Source of the DNA: Betaproteobacteria bacterium
Lineage (GTDB): Bacteria > Pseudomonadota > Gammaproteobacteria > Burkholderiales > Rhodocyclaceae
Direction: 5' to 3'
NCBI GenBank assembly: GCA_009780885.1
Contig: WQZF01000027.1
Span: 1 to 32,190 of the forward strand
DNA length: 32,190 nucleotides
The notes below the pieces were generated by a model that saw only the letters and a program-made list of their open reading frames with translations, made no database searches and was not told the DNA's origin. A program made the position numbers and the translations under genes. Below are positions 8,395-16,398 of this stretch, piece after piece. Positions within the stretch are counted from its first letter, which is position 1; the number at the start of each line of letters is the position of its first letter.

Positions 8395-9075
8395 TCACTT
8401 GTCCCCCTTCCGGCTTTCCCCCGCCATCGCCTTTCCGCTCAATCCTCCCGCCTTGCGGAGGAGATTGATTGCGTCTATATGGTTGTTTCTCAAGGCAAAA
8501 TCCATTGCGGTTTCGTTTGATTGTGTGAGCAGGTTTGGTTTTGCGCCGTGTTTGATCAAGATTTCGACGGTTTTCTGGTCGCCGTTGCGGGCTGCGGCGA
8601 TCAGGGGGGTGAATCCGTTTTTTGCCTGGGCGTCGATTTTGGCGCCGCGCCCGACCAGGTATTCGACGACTTCGGCGTGGCCGTTGAAGGCGGCGTAGAT
8701 CAGCGGCGTCCAGTTCGGAGGCTCCAGTTGCGCGCCCGCTTCGACCAGGCGCTTGACCACGGGCAGCGCACCGCGCAGCGCCGCAAGCGCCAAAGCGGTA
8801 TCGCCGCTGGCGTTGTGGGCATTCAGATTGGCGCGATACGCAATCAGAAGCGCGACGATTTCTTCGTTGCTGTCCTGCACCGCGAGGATCAACAGGGTAT
8901 TCCCGGCCTTGTCGACGATATTGGCGTCAAGGCCCTTGTCGAGAATTTGTTTGACGTTGCTGGCATTGCCTTCCTTGATCGCTGCCAGCATGTCGTCGTA
9001 AACCCCGGCCTGCGCGCCGAAGGCGATGCAGAGGGAAACTAGAAGAAAGAGAAGTTTTAGAAAAATATTCTTCAT
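8395..9075 (-). CDS. Exported ankyrin-repeat protein
   Basis: A 226-residue protein with a Sec signal peptide (MKNIFLKLLFLLVSLCIAFG, cleavage expected after AQA near residue 23) and at least five ankyrin repeats (about 30-205). Examples are KAGNTLLILAVQDSNEEIV, SGDTALALAALRGALPVV and NGFTPLIAAARNGDQKTV. It should act in the periplasm as a protein-binding scaffold, partner unknown. ATG 9075 is chosen because the signal peptide begins there; open frame upstream of it lies in the intergenic region and overlaps tatD in another frame. Ankyrin genes of this kind often sit downstream of tatD in betaproteobacteria. Here the two are on the same strand, 104 nt apart with a hairpin between. Confidence 0.88.
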   Translation of the reverse strand: MKNIFLKLLFLLVSLCIAFGAQAGVYDDMLAAIKEGNASNVKQILDKGLDANIVDKAGNTLLILAVQDSNEEIVALLIAYRANLNAHNASGDTALALAALRGALPVVKRLVEAGAQLEPPNWTPLIYAAFNGHAEVVEYLVGRGAKIDAQAKNGFTPLIAAARNGDQKTVEILIKHGAKPNLLTQSNETAMDFALRNNHIDAINLLRKAGGLSGKAMAGESRKGDK

Positions 9076-9144
9076 TTTCAATATGATATTTCGTATATTT
9101 AATGTGGAATCTTTAAAGTAAATTCTTGGATTCAAGCCTATATA

Positions 9145-9169
9145 CCTCTCTCCCGCAAGGGGAGAGAGG
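9145..9169. repeat. CTCTCTCCC-type hairpin between tatD and the ankyrin gene
   Basis: CCTCTCTCCC, loop GCAA and GGGGAGAGAGG pair with a single bulged base. No T-run follows in the tatD direction. Similar CTCTCCC...GGGAGAG hairpins are common dispersed repeats. It may attenuate read-through from tatD, but that is a guess. Confidence 0.45.
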
Positions 9170-9179
9170 AGAAGGATCT

Positions 9180-10010
9180 TCAAGCCGCTTCCAGGGCTTT
9201 CCTCGTTTGGGGAAAGAGCCGGAAAAAATTCTCGCTCGTTGCTGCCGCGAATTCCGGGAGCGAAAGCTCTCGCAGTTGGGCGATAAATTCCGCAACATGC
9301 CGTACATACGCCGGCTCGTTGGTTTTGCCTCGATGCGGCGCTGGGGCAAGATAAGGGGCGTCGGTTTCCACCAGCAGCCTGTCGAGCGGGATTTTTCGGG
9401 CAATTTCCTGTAAATCGCGCGCGTTCTTGAAGGTGACGATGCCAGAAAAGGAGAGGTGGAATCCGAGATCGAGCACCGCCCTGGCGGTTTCCCAGGATTC
9501 GGTGAAACAGTGCATGATCCCCCCTGCTTCCCCGGCGTTTTCCTCGCGCAGGATTTTCAGGGTATCTGCGGCGGCGTCGCGGCAATGGACGATCAGCGGG
9601 CGTTTTGCGCGCCGCGCAGCGCGGATGTGGACGCGGAAGCGTTGCCGCTGCCATTCCGGCGCATCCTTGTGCCAGTGATAATCGAGGCCGGTTTCGCCCA
9701 CCGCGATGACTTTCGGACGCTGCGCGAGCGCAATCAGGGTTTCCTCGTCCGCTTCCTTCACATCCTTGTATTCGGGGTGGATGCCGACGCTGGCAAACAG
9801 CATGGGATTGGAGAGCGCCAGCGCCTCGACCGATGGCCAGTCTTCGAGATTGACGCCGATGCACACGGCTCCGGCCACGCCGTTTGCCGCCATTGCCGCG
9901 AGGCATTCGGGCAGCCGTCCTGCCAGGTCGGGAAAATCGAGGTGACAGTGGGAATCGATCAGTATCGGGGGGCTGTGCCCTACGCCCTCTTCCTGGCGCG
10001 GCGCGGTCAC
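9180..10010 (-). CDS. tatD: TatD-family metal-dependent hydrolase (deoxyribonuclease)
   Basis: A 276-residue TIM-barrel hydrolase of the TatD/YcfH family; members tested elsewhere are metal-dependent 3'-5' DNases. The metal-binding set is complete: H21 and H23 (DSHCHLD), E106 (VGETGLDYHW), H142 (LIVHCRDA), H167 (MHCF) and D217 (ETDAPYLAP). The start is GTG 10010, whose last bases form the stop of the upstream pilZ gene (GTGA overlap), so translation is coupled. It is the fourth gene of the tmk-holB-pilZ-tatD cluster, an order also seen in other beta- and gammaproteobacteria. It may equally be the YcfH paralogue, which occupies the holB-linked position in E. coli. Confidence 0.92.
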   Translation of the reverse strand: MTAPRQEEGVGHSPPILIDSHCHLDFPDLAGRLPECLAAMAANGVAGAVCIGVNLEDWPSVEALALSNPMLFASVGIHPEYKDVKEADEETLIALAQRPKVIAVGETGLDYHWHKDAPEWQRQRFRVHIRAARRAKRPLIVHCRDAAADTLKILREENAGEAGGIMHCFTESWETARAVLDLGFHLSFSGIVTFKNARDLQEIARKIPLDRLLVETDAPYLAPAPHRGKTNEPAYVRHVAEFIAQLRELSLPEFAAATSENFFRLFPQTRKALEAA

Positions 10011-10363
10011 AGCGTATGGGTCGGGCGGGAAGATTTCATCACTCCGGCGAGCATTCCTTCCATTCTCCGCCGCGCCTCGATGCAGCCCTCGTCGCTGTTG
10101 AAATGCACGCCCACGCCTTGCGGCTTGCTTTTTTGTCCGCCGCTGGCCGTAATCCAGACGACCTTGCCGGAAATCGGCAGGCGGGAAGGATCGTCCATCA
10201 GCGACAGAAGGATGAAAACCTCATCTCCCATTTGATATTCGCGCGAGGTGGGAATGAAGATGCCGCCGTGCTTGAGAAAGGGCATATAAACGGAGTAAAG
10301 CGCCGTTCTTGAATTAATGTTGAGGGATAAAACGTTTGAATGGACCGGGGGTTTGTTGGACAT
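10007..10363 (-). CDS. pilZ: PilZ-domain protein (type IV pilus PilZ type)
   Basis: A small (118-residue) cytosolic PilZ domain. It resembles the founding Pseudomonas PilZ, which is needed for type IV pilus assembly and is likewise encoded next to holB. The first strand region (SNVLSLNINSRTALYSVYMP) and GGIFIPTSREYQMGDEVFILL match that subgroup. The RxxxR and D/NxSxxG signatures for cyclic-di-GMP binding are not evident, so direct nucleotide binding is doubtful. It lies 7 nt downstream of holB and overlaps the tatD start by 4 nt, so it belongs to the same operon. No pilus structural genes are in the window. Confidence 0.85.
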   Translation of the reverse strand: MSNKPPVHSNVLSLNINSRTALYSVYMPFLKHGGIFIPTSREYQMGDEVFILLSLMDDPSRLPISGKVVWITASGGQKSKPQGVGVHFNSDEGCIEARRRMEGMLAGVMKSSRPTHTL

Positions 10364-10370
10364 GACAACC

Positions 10371-11477
10371 TCAACGGGAAAACTGGAGGGGCGGTTTGCG
10401 CTGCGCGAAAAGCGCGCCGTAATTCATCAAAAAATCTTCCAGGAACAGGCGCGTATTCAAGGGATGTTCCGATTGCTCCTTGTATTCTAATGCTTTCTTG
10501 AGAAATTGCAGGAAGCGCGGATGATCCATTGCGCGCGAAAGCCTGCTCAATTGTTCTTTCTCGGCGACAAAATAGCGCGGCGGCAAATCCACCGCCGCCA
10601 GATTCAGGTCGAACAGCCACTTTTGTCCCCACTCGATAAGTTGTTTCATCGGAGCCGCCGCTCCCTTTTCCTTTTTCAGCGCCTGATCGAGCAGGGCCGC
10701 TCCCTGCAAGGGGTCGAAAACTCCGCTGCCGCCGTTTCGCAACACGCCGAGCAGCGCATTCAGGCTCTCGCTCTCGCCCGCCTGCGCAAGTTCCAGCGCC
10801 AGCAGCGGAGCGCCACCGGCCAGCGCGAGCCAGCGCCCGGCATCATCCACTCCAGCGGAACGCAGGGCTTCAGCGGCAATCTTCCCCTCCGGCAGTGGCA
10901 CCGCAACTTTCTGGCATCGGCTGCGGATCGTCGGCAAAAGCCGGTCTGCCTCATCAGAAACCAATATAAACAATGTGCTTGCAACAGGTTCTTCAAGTGA
11001 TTTGAGAAGAGAATTCGCGCTCGCCCGGTTCATTGCCTCCGCCGGATGAATCAGCACGATCCGCAGCCCCTGGCGATGCGTGCCGACGTGCAGGAAATCG
11101 TCCAGCCCCCGGATCTGCTCGATCACGATCTGCCGGCTGGCCTTCTTGCCCTTCTCCGCCCCGCTATCCGCCTTGCTGGTCTCCCCTTTTTTGGGTTCTT
11201 CCGCCTCTTCCTCCTCTTCCCAGGCGGCGGGCCGGATCAGCCGGAAATCGGGGTGATTCCCCTGAAGAAACCACTTGCAGGCAAGGCATTCCCCGCACGC
11301 CGCCGTATTTGAGGATGAAGCCTCGCAAAGCAGCAACGCGGCGAAGGCCCGCGCCAGCGCGAATTTCCCGACGCCTCTTTGCCCCGTAAGCAGCAGGGCG
11401 TGCGGCAACTGCCCGCGACGCCGCAGCAGGGATTCCCAGACTTCAGGGTGCAATTCGTTAATATTATTTATAAACAT
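10371..11477 (-). CDS. holB: DNA polymerase III delta-prime subunit
   Basis: Part of the clamp-loader complex that opens the sliding clamp during replication. The 368 residues cover the AAA+ module and the C-terminal collar domain. A P-loop-like GQRGVGKF occupies 32-39. Four cysteines (C51, C61, C64, C67; CGECLAC) form the zinc module. SRC (186-188) is the finger-contributing motif. A low-complexity Glu/Lys insert (about 86-115, EEEEEAEE then [10 protein letters not shown]) after the zinc module lengthens the usual protein of about 330 residues. The start overlaps the end of tmk by 10 nt and pilZ follows after 7 nt, so these genes are one transcript. Confidence 0.93.
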   Translation of the reverse strand: MFINNINELHPEVWESLLRRRGQLPHALLLTGQRGVGKFALARAFAALLLCEASSSNTAACGECLACKWFLQGNHPDFRLIRPAAWEEEEEAEEPKKGETSKADSGAEKGKKASRQIVIEQIRGLDDFLHVGTHRQGLRIVLIHPAEAMNRASANSLLKSLEEPVASTLFILVSDEADRLLPTIRSRCQKVAVPLPEGKIAAEALRSAGVDDAGRWLALAGGAPLLALELAQAGESESLNALLGVLRNGGSGVFDPLQGAALLDQALKKEKGAAAPMKQLIEWGQKWLFDLNLAAVDLPPRYFVAEKEQLSRLSRAMDHPRFLQFLKKALEYKEQSEHPLNTRLFLEDFLMNYGALFAQRKPPLQFSR

Positions 11478-12085
11478 ATAGATAAAACAGATTCTTCAAC
11501 TTTTTTCTTAATGTCGGGCAAGCTCTGCGCGGCGTCGATCACGCGAATCCGCGAGGGCGCCGCCGCCGCGCGTTGCAGATAACGCTGGCGCACCCGTTCG
11601 TGGAAATCGGCCTTTTCATCCTCAAAGCGATCCAGCGCCCGCCCCTGCCGCGCGATGCGCTCCTGCGCCGTGGCGAACGGAAGATCGAAAAGCAGCGTCA
11701 AATCGGGCTGCAAGTCACGATGCACCCATTGCTCCAGAAGATCGAGCTTTTCCTGCGCCAGACCGCGCCCGCCTCCCTGATAGGCATGCGAGGCGTCGCT
11801 GAAACGGTCGCAGATCACCCATTGCCCCTGCGCCAGTGCCGGCTCGATCAACTGCGCCAGATGCTCGCGCCGCGCCGCAAACATCAACAGCGCCTCGGTT
11901 TCCAGATGCATCGGATCGGAAAGCAGGATTTCCCGCAGCTTCTCGCCCAGAACGGTCCCGCCCGGCTCGCGCGTCCTCAGCACCGAAATGCCCCGACCGC
12001 CCAACAGCTCGGCCACCGCGTCGATATGCGTGCTCTTCCCTGCCCCGTCGATCCCCTCGAAAGTAATAAATTTTCCACGCTTCAT
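11468..12085 (-). CDS. tmk: Thymidylate kinase
   Basis: Phosphorylates dTMP to dTDP with ATP in the pathway to dTTP. The 205 residues are typical. The P-loop is [11 protein letters not shown] (9-19), the DR(F/Y/H) motif is DRF at 93-95, and the substrate loop [10 protein letters not shown] follows. The lid [14 protein letters not shown] (142-155) has the arginine-rich arrangement of E. coli-type enzymes. The frame is open to 12142. ATG 12085 fits the family N-terminus ([14 protein letters not shown]), while ATG 12094 is possible and has a closer AGGTAAG. It is the first visible gene of the tmk-holB-pilZ-tatD operon and diverges from the chemotaxis receptor gene. Confidence 0.94.
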   Translation of the reverse strand: MKRGKFITFEGIDGAGKSTHIDAVAELLGGRGISVLRTREPGGTVLGEKLREILLSDPMHLETEALLMFAARREHLAQLIEPALAQGQWVICDRFSDASHAYQGGGRGLAQEKLDLLEQWVHRDLQPDLTLLFDLPFATAQERIARQGRALDRFEDEKADFHERVRQRYLQRAAAAPSRIRVIDAAQSLPDIKKKVEESVLSICL

Positions 12086-12140
12086 AGGGCGCATCTTACC
12101 TGTTATGGGGGGGCGGGTGCTCAAAAATACGCCGCAGGCC

Positions 12141-12167
12141 ATGACATGGACTTTTTCCAGTTATAAT
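12141..12167 (+). promoter_or_regulatory. Possible sigma70-type promoter for the chemotaxis receptor
   Basis: A perfect TATAAT lies at 12162-12167, about 107 nt before the receptor start. ATGACA at 12141-12146 could be the -35 box, but the spacer is only 15 bp. No sigma28-type box was seen. This call is tentative. Confidence 0.35.
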
Positions 12168-12273
12168 CAAGAAGATACCCTGATTTCGCTTTTGCATGGA
12201 AATACACATTCCAAATAAATCGGCAGCGCATAACCATTCGGTCAGGCCGGAACTACCTGGCAAGGAGGCTCCT

Positions 12274-13926
12274 ATGTTCGGAAATCAAAAAGTCGCCGTT
12301 CGCCTTTACGGGGGATTCATTGCCATATTGCTTCTGATGGCGTTGACGGCGGGTTTTAGCGTTGTCAGGGTATCGACCATCGCCCCTGCCATTACCCGCA
12401 TCGGCGCGGCCAATATTCCCCGGATCCAGGTAAGCGTCGATCTCTCCGTGCAATGGGAAATCATGCGGCAAAGCCTGAAAAACATGTTGCTCTCCGAAAA
12501 CAAGGCCGACCGGGAGCGGCACAAGGCCGTTTTTCAGCAAGGCATCGAGAAGATCAATACCGGCCTGACGGACATCGAAAACAACATCAAACAGCATGGA
12601 ACGGTGCAGCAGGTCAAGGATGCGTTTAGCGCCGTCAAAAAAACCTACGACACCCTCCTGCCGCAATTGCAGCAAATCGCCCAACTGGCGGAAGCAGCGG
12701 ATCCCGGAAAACGGGAAGAGGCTGTCAGACTCGATTTGAAAAGCGATTCCCTTGCCGATGAATTTGAAAAACAACTGACTGCCTATACGAACCTGTTGTT
12801 TGAACGCTCGTCCTTCCGAATCCAGGAATCCGTCGGCCAGACAGAATCCATCGTTGTCGTTTCCCTGATCGTCACCATCATCGCCATTTTCATTGGTCTC
12901 TTGCTGGCATGGATCATTCTGCGCAGCATTGTTATCCCGCTGCAACGAGGCGTCCAGTTGGCCAACCAGATCGCGGAAGGCGATTTGAGGCAGGAAATCC
13001 CGCTCTCGCCCTCGACGCGGGACGAATGCACCAAACTGATCAACGCGCTCTCCACCATGGTCACCCAGTTGCGCCTGACCACCCGTGAAATCCAGAACGG
13101 TTCCTCGGAACTGAATGCCACCGCGAACCGGCTGACGAGCGAAACAGAGCATGTTGTTTCCGGCTCGGCCCGCCAGACTGCCACCGCAGCGGAAGTCTCT
13201 GCCGTAAGCGGCGAAATGCGCTCGATGATTGCCGAAATCGCCAATTCGCTGACCACCTTGCAGGAAGTCGCCAAGGAAAACCTGGATTCAGCCGAGGATG
13301 GCAACAACAAACTGGGAGAACTGGTCGGCGAGTTCCACGCCATCGAACAGGCCGTCGCGACCATTTCGACCGTTACCGAAGCGTTCATGGGAACGGTCAG
13401 CACGATCGCATCGACCACGCAGCAGATACGGGAAATTGCCGAGCAAACCAATCTGCTCGCCCTGAATGCCGCGATCGAAGCCGCACGCGCCGGAGAAAAC
13501 GGTCGCGGCTTTGCCGTCGTTGCCGACGAAGTGCGGAAACTCGCCGAAAAATCCTCGCTCGCAGTCGACAACATCGACGACATGACGCAGAAAATGTCCG
13601 TGCAATCGGCCTCGGTCAACAGCAGCATCGCACGAGGAACCGAGGCCATCACCAGCAGCCGCGCGGTCATGGAAAGCGTGTCGAATGCATTCAAAACGAC
13701 CAGCGCGCTGATTACCCAATCATATGAAAATACCGACATCATTTCCCGCGCAGTGGTCCGGCAACGCGAGGCCGCCGCCAACATGTCGCAAAGCGCTTCC
13801 GACATCCAGCGCGTCGCCGAGGAAAACCATGCCTCGGTATCGGCAATCCGCGCCCTGTTCGACACCCTGACGGCATTGGCGCGAACGCTCAACGAGCGGA
13901 TGTCGATCTATAAATTGAAGAACTGA
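12274..13926 (+). CDS. Methyl-accepting chemotaxis protein with 4HB sensor
   Basis: A 550-residue transmembrane chemoreceptor that passes a periplasmic signal to CheA/CheW. Order: TM1 (about 11-32); periplasmic helical bundle of the 4HB_MCP type (about 35-188), rich in Gln/Lys/Asp with no aromatic ligand pocket that I can recognise; TM2 (about 192-216); HAMP (about 217-270); cytoplasmic signalling helices. The conserved hairpin tip is at about 386-425 ([20 protein letters not shown], then [19 protein letters not shown]). ATG 12274 is certain: AAGGAGG sits 5 nt upstream. No C-terminal CheR-docking pentapeptide is seen. No che or flagellar genes lie nearby, so it is a stand-alone receptor. The ligand is unknown. 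Confidence 0.95.
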   Translation: MFGNQKVAVRLYGGFIAILLLMALTAGFSVVRVSTIAPAITRIGAANIPRIQVSVDLSVQWEIMRQSLKNMLLSENKADRERHKAVFQQGIEKINTGLTDIENNIKQHGTVQQVKDAFSAVKKTYDTLLPQLQQIAQLAEAADPGKREEAVRLDLKSDSLADEFEKQLTAYTNLLFERSSFRIQESVGQTESIVVVSLIVTIIAIFIGLLLAWIILRSIVIPLQRGVQLANQIAEGDLRQEIPLSPSTRDECTKLINALSTMVTQLRLTTREIQNGSSELNATANRLTSETEHVVSGSARQTATAAEVSAVSGEMRSMIAEIANSLTTLQEVAKENLDSAEDGNNKLGELVGEFHAIEQAVATISTVTEAFMGTVSTIASTTQQIREIAEQTNLLALNAAIEAARAGENGRGFAVVADEVRKLAEKSSLAVDNIDDMTQKMSVQSASVNSSIARGTEAITSSRAVMESVSNAFKTTSALITQSYENTDIISRAVVRQREAAANMSQSASDIQRVAEENHASVSAIRALFDTLTALARTLNERMSIYKLKN

Positions 13927-14013
13927 AACAGGACAAGCAAAAGCGCACCAGGCATCGAAGGAGCCCCAAGAATTGTGAATGGGCAGGGAGAAGTGTCGGT
14001 TTTTTGGATGGGT

Positions 14014-14094
14014 AAATTTTCTAAATTACTGTAATAATTTTTTAATAAAAATCACTACTATAACTGAACATTATTTAAGTAAATTTAGAAAATT
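14014..14094 (+). repeat. ~80-bp AT-rich inverted-terminus element, copy 2
   Basis: Termini AAATTTTCTAAATT (14014-14027) and AATTTAGAAAATT (14082-14094) are inverted repeats. The core CACTACTATAACTGAACATT and the right half TTATTTAAGTAAATTTAG match copy 1 read on the minus strand almost base for base. It lies between the chemoreceptor gene and the toxin-antitoxin pair, ending 63 nt before the antitoxin start. Confidence 0.85.
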
Positions 14095-14117
14095 CTGCCT
14101 GGCACGCCCTGAAAACG

Positions 14118-14126
14118 TGCTATGAT
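14118..14126 (+). promoter_or_regulatory. Possible extended -10 promoter of the toxin-antitoxin pair
   Basis: TGCTATGAT is an extended -10 box (TGnTATnAT type) 32 nt before the antitoxin ATG. It overlaps an inverted repeat GCACG...CGTGC (14102-14119) that could be the operator for antitoxin autorepression. There is no convincing -35 box. The evidence is motif-level only. Confidence 0.4.
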
Positions 14127-14157
14127 GTCGTTGCCCTGCAACACATCGGAGCATCCC

Positions 14158-14448
14158 ATGTCCGACACTACATTCACTCTCCGCCTGGATAAAAACCTGA
14201 AGGCGGAATTCACTTCGGCAGCCAAGGCCAACGACCGCAATGGAGCGCAGTTGCTGCGCGATTTCATGCGCGACTTCGTGCGACAACAACAAGAGGCCGT
14301 CGAGCATGATTCATGGTTCCAGCGCCAGGTGCAGGCCGGTATCGACGCAGCCAATGCCGGCGACCTGATATCGGCTGAAGAGGTAGAGGCCGAAGCGGCG
14401 GCCTGGCGCTCGGAAATACACCGCAAGATGAGCGATCCTGACGCATGA
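14158..14448 (+). CDS. Ribbon-helix-helix antitoxin (RelB/ParD-like)
   Basis: A 96-residue antitoxin. The N-terminal FTLRLDKNLKAEFTSAAKAN (about 6-25) is a beta-strand plus helix of the ribbon-helix-helix type, with RNGAQLLRDFMRDFV as the second helix. The C-terminal acidic helix (SAEEVEAEAAAWRSEI) probably wraps the toxin. It overlaps the toxin start by 4 nt (ATGA), the usual coupling. ATG 14158 begins the strand directly. The pair lies in the chemoreceptor-bioA gap, directly after an ~80-bp AT-rich element. It likely represses its own promoter together with the toxin. Confidence 0.85.
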   Translation: MSDTTFTLRLDKNLKAEFTSAAKANDRNGAQLLRDFMRDFVRQQQEAVEHDSWFQRQVQAGIDAANAGDLISAEEVEAEAAAWRSEIHRKMSDPDA

Positions 14449-14780
14449 AGTTGGTCTGGACCCGACCGGCAAGGGATGACCGAAGCGCTATCCGTGAATA
14501 TATTGCTGCCGATAACCCGGGCGCCGCATTGGAACTTGATACGCTGTTTTCGGAACAGTCAAAACGCCTGCTCGATTTTCCCATGCTGGGCCGTCCAGGC
14601 CGTGTTTCAGGCACCCGCGAACTGCTCGCGCACCGGAATTACCTCTTGATTTACGATATCAGCGGCGACCAGATACGCCTGCTGCGCGTGCTTCACGCCG
14701 CCAGACAATGGCCGCCGATAGGCCGCGTAGGATGGGTAGAGCGACAGCGAAACCCATCGGAATTACAGAGGAAGGAATGA
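14445..14780 (+). CDS. ParE/RelE-type toxin with repeat-derived C-terminus
   Basis: A 111-residue protein of the RelE/ParE superfamily. Typical family stretches are WTRPARDDRSAIREYIAADN (about 5-24), FPMLGRPGRVSGTREL (about 45-60), NYLLIYDISGDQIRLLRVLHAARQWP (65-90). The family normally ends within a few residues of the RVLHAARQWP segment. Here residues 95-111 (VGWVERQRNPSEL...) are encoded by the left arm of a GTAGGATGGGTAGAGCG-type repeat, so the original end has been replaced. Whether it poisons gyrase (ParE) or cleaves mRNA (RelE) cannot be told. Activity with the altered tail is open. Confidence 0.83.
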   Translation: MKLVWTRPARDDRSAIREYIAADNPGAALELDTLFSEQSKRLLDFPMLGRPGRVSGTRELLAHRNYLLIYDISGDQIRLLRVLHAARQWPPIGRVGWVERQRNPSELQRKE

Positions 14781-14812
14781 TGGGTTTCGTTTCGCTTCGC
14801 TCTACCCATCCT
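14727..14812. repeat. GTAGGATGGGTAGAGCG inverted repeat, copy 1
   Basis: The left arm starts GTAGGATGGGTAGAGCG and runs to AACCCATC (14758). The right arm runs from GATGGGTTTCG to CTACCCATCC (ends 14812), forming a long imperfect stem. A second copy is at 31842-31924. Here it overlaps the 3' end of the toxin gene. Repeats with this consensus are widespread in proteobacterial genomes. Confidence 0.85.
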
Positions 14813-14826
14813 GGATACCTTGAAAA

Positions 14827-14916
14827 TCAACCCTTGATTGCCGGGTGAATAAGACTTGTGAATAGCTGGCGCCCCCGCTGTTCCAGAATGTCAATAGCTT
14901 TTTTCGAGGCGCCCAT
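14827..14916 (-). CDS. Possible 29-residue small ORF or gene remnant
   Basis: ATG 14916 is preceded by GGAG at a 6-nt spacing and opens a 29-codon frame (MGASKKAIDILEQRGRQLF..., ending IHPAIKG). It has no recognisable family. It could be a true small gene, the start of a gene cut off by the neighbouring repeat, or chance. It diverges from bioA. Confidence 0.25.
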   Translation of the reverse strand: MGASKKAIDILEQRGRQLFTSLIHPAIKG

Positions 14917-14945
14917 GATTAACTCCAAATCCATATTTCCCTCCG

Positions 14946-16277
14946 ATGAATAACGAAACCTTGCTCCAACGCAGCCTTGCGGCTGTCTGGCATCCCTGCA
15001 CGCAGATGCGCCAGCATGAGGGCGGGCCGGGGGAGCGGCTGCCGCTGGTTCCCGTTGTCCGCGCTTCCGGCGCCTGGCTTTACGATGCCGATGGGCGGCG
15101 TTATCTGGACGCGATCAGTTCCTGGTGGGTCAATCTTTTCGGCCACGCCCATCCGCGCATCAATGCCGCGATCGCCGAGCAGTTGCAGACGCTTGAACAC
15201 GTGATGCTGGCCGGGTTTACACACGCGCCGGCGGTGGAGTTGGCCGAACGCCTTTCCAGGCTTTGCGGCGGGGCGCTCGGTCATGCGTTCTACGCTTCGG
15301 ACGGGGCATCCGCGACTGAAATCGCGCTCAAGATGGCTTTCCATTTCTGGCATAACCGTGGCCGGGAACAGAAGCGTGAATTCGTCGCGCTTTCCGGTGG
15401 TTATCACGGGGAAACCGTCGGCGCGCTGGGCGTGACCGATGTGCCGATTTTCCGCGATGCCTATGCGCCGCTGTTGCGTGCCGCGCATCTCGTCCCCTCG
15501 CCCGACGCGCGCCTTGCCCTGCCGGGCGAGGATGCCGCAGCCCCCGCCCGCCGCGCGGCGGCGGCGCTGGAGGCTCTGCTCGAAGAGAAACATGAGCGCA
15601 TCGCCGCGCTGATCCTTGAGCCGCTGGTGCAGGCGGCAAGCGGGATGGCGATGTACGATCCCGAATATCTGCAGCTGGCGCGCTCGCTTTGCGATCGTTT
15701 CGAGTTGCTGTTGATCTGCGACGAGATTGCGGTCGGTTGCGGACGCACCGGGACTTTCTTCGCGCACGAACAGGCCGGCATCCGCCCCGACCTCCTCTGT
15801 CTTTCCAAGGGGATTTCCGGCGGCTACCTGCCGCTTTCGGTGGTGCTGGCGAGCGAGACGGTCTATTCCGCCTTTCTCGACGAGGCCACCGCGCGCGCCT
15901 TCCTGCATTCCCATTCCTATACCGGCAACCCGCTGGCCTGCCGCGCCGCGCTGGCGACGCTCGATCTTTTCAGGGAAAGCGACGCGCTGGCGCAAAACCG
16001 CGCCCGTGGCGACACCCTGGAAGCCCTGCTGGAGCCGGTGTTTTCGCATCCGGCGGTCCGTCATCCGCGCCGTTGCGGGATGATCTTCGCCTGCGATGTC
16101 GATGCCGATCCGGGTTTTGGCCGCCGCTTCTATCGCGCCGCGCTGGACCGCGAACTCCTGCTGCGCCCGCTTGGGAATACCCTGTACGCGATGCCGCCGT
16201 ATATTCTTTCCGGCGCGGAAATGGAATTCCTGTCCGAAGGGATGAGAGGGGCGCTGGAAGCCGCGCTGGCAGAATGA
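14946..16277 (+). CDS. bioA: Adenosylmethionine-8-amino-7-oxononanoate aminotransferase
   Basis: A PLP enzyme that makes 7,8-diaminopelargonate from KAPA using S-adenosylmethionine as amino donor, the antepenultimate step of biotin synthesis. The 443 residues are near the family norm. WHPCTQMRQHE (15-25) is the specific N-terminal motif of BioA. SSWWVNLFGHAHP (58-70) and GGYHGET (151-157) belong to the active site. D259 (CDEIAVGCGRTG) contacts the pyridine nitrogen. K288 (LSKGISGGYLPLS) is the Schiff-base lysine. SHSYTGNPLAC marks the remaining substrate contact. bioFCHD genes are not in the window, so this is an isolated bioA. ATG 14946 is supported by CCCTCCG/GAGG-poor context only, but fits the family start. 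Confidence 0.95.
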   Translation: MNNETLLQRSLAAVWHPCTQMRQHEGGPGERLPLVPVVRASGAWLYDADGRRYLDAISSWWVNLFGHAHPRINAAIAEQLQTLEHVMLAGFTHAPAVELAERLSRLCGGALGHAFYASDGASATEIALKMAFHFWHNRGREQKREFVALSGGYHGETVGALGVTDVPIFRDAYAPLLRAAHLVPSPDARLALPGEDAAAPARRAAAALEALLEEKHERIAALILEPLVQAASGMAMYDPEYLQLARSLCDRFELLLICDEIAVGCGRTGTFFAHEQAGIRPDLLCLSKGISGGYLPLSVVLASETVYSAFLDEATARAFLHSHSYTGNPLACRAALATLDLFRESDALAQNRARGDTLEALLEPVFSHPAVRHPRRCGMIFACDVDADPGFGRRFYRAALDRELLLRPLGNTLYAMPPYILSGAEMEFLSEGMRGALEAALAE

Positions 16278-16299
16278 AAAGAGCTTCAAGGAAATCCGT

Positions 16300-16376
16300 A
16301 TTTTCTAAATTAACGAAAGAATTCTTTACTAACAATCACTACTGTAGCGGACTTTAATTCTTCTAATTTAGAAAAT
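16300..16376 (+). repeat. ~80-bp AT-rich inverted-terminus element, copy 3
   Basis: Termini ATTTTCTAAATT (16300-16311) and AATTTAGAAAAT (16365-16376). The core CACTACTGTAGCGGAC matches the other copies. Its inner arms differ from copies 1 and 2, yet still match each other (AGAATT on the left, AATTCT on the right), as if pairing were conserved. It ends 22 nt before the mutS start. Confidence 0.82.
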
Positions 16377-16398
16377 TTATTTGCAGGGAGTTGCAAAA

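Noticed and set aside
9076-9906. N-terminal extension of the ankyrin gene giving a 503-residue frame
   Set aside because: It overlaps tatD in another frame, and a clean Sec signal peptide begins at 9075.
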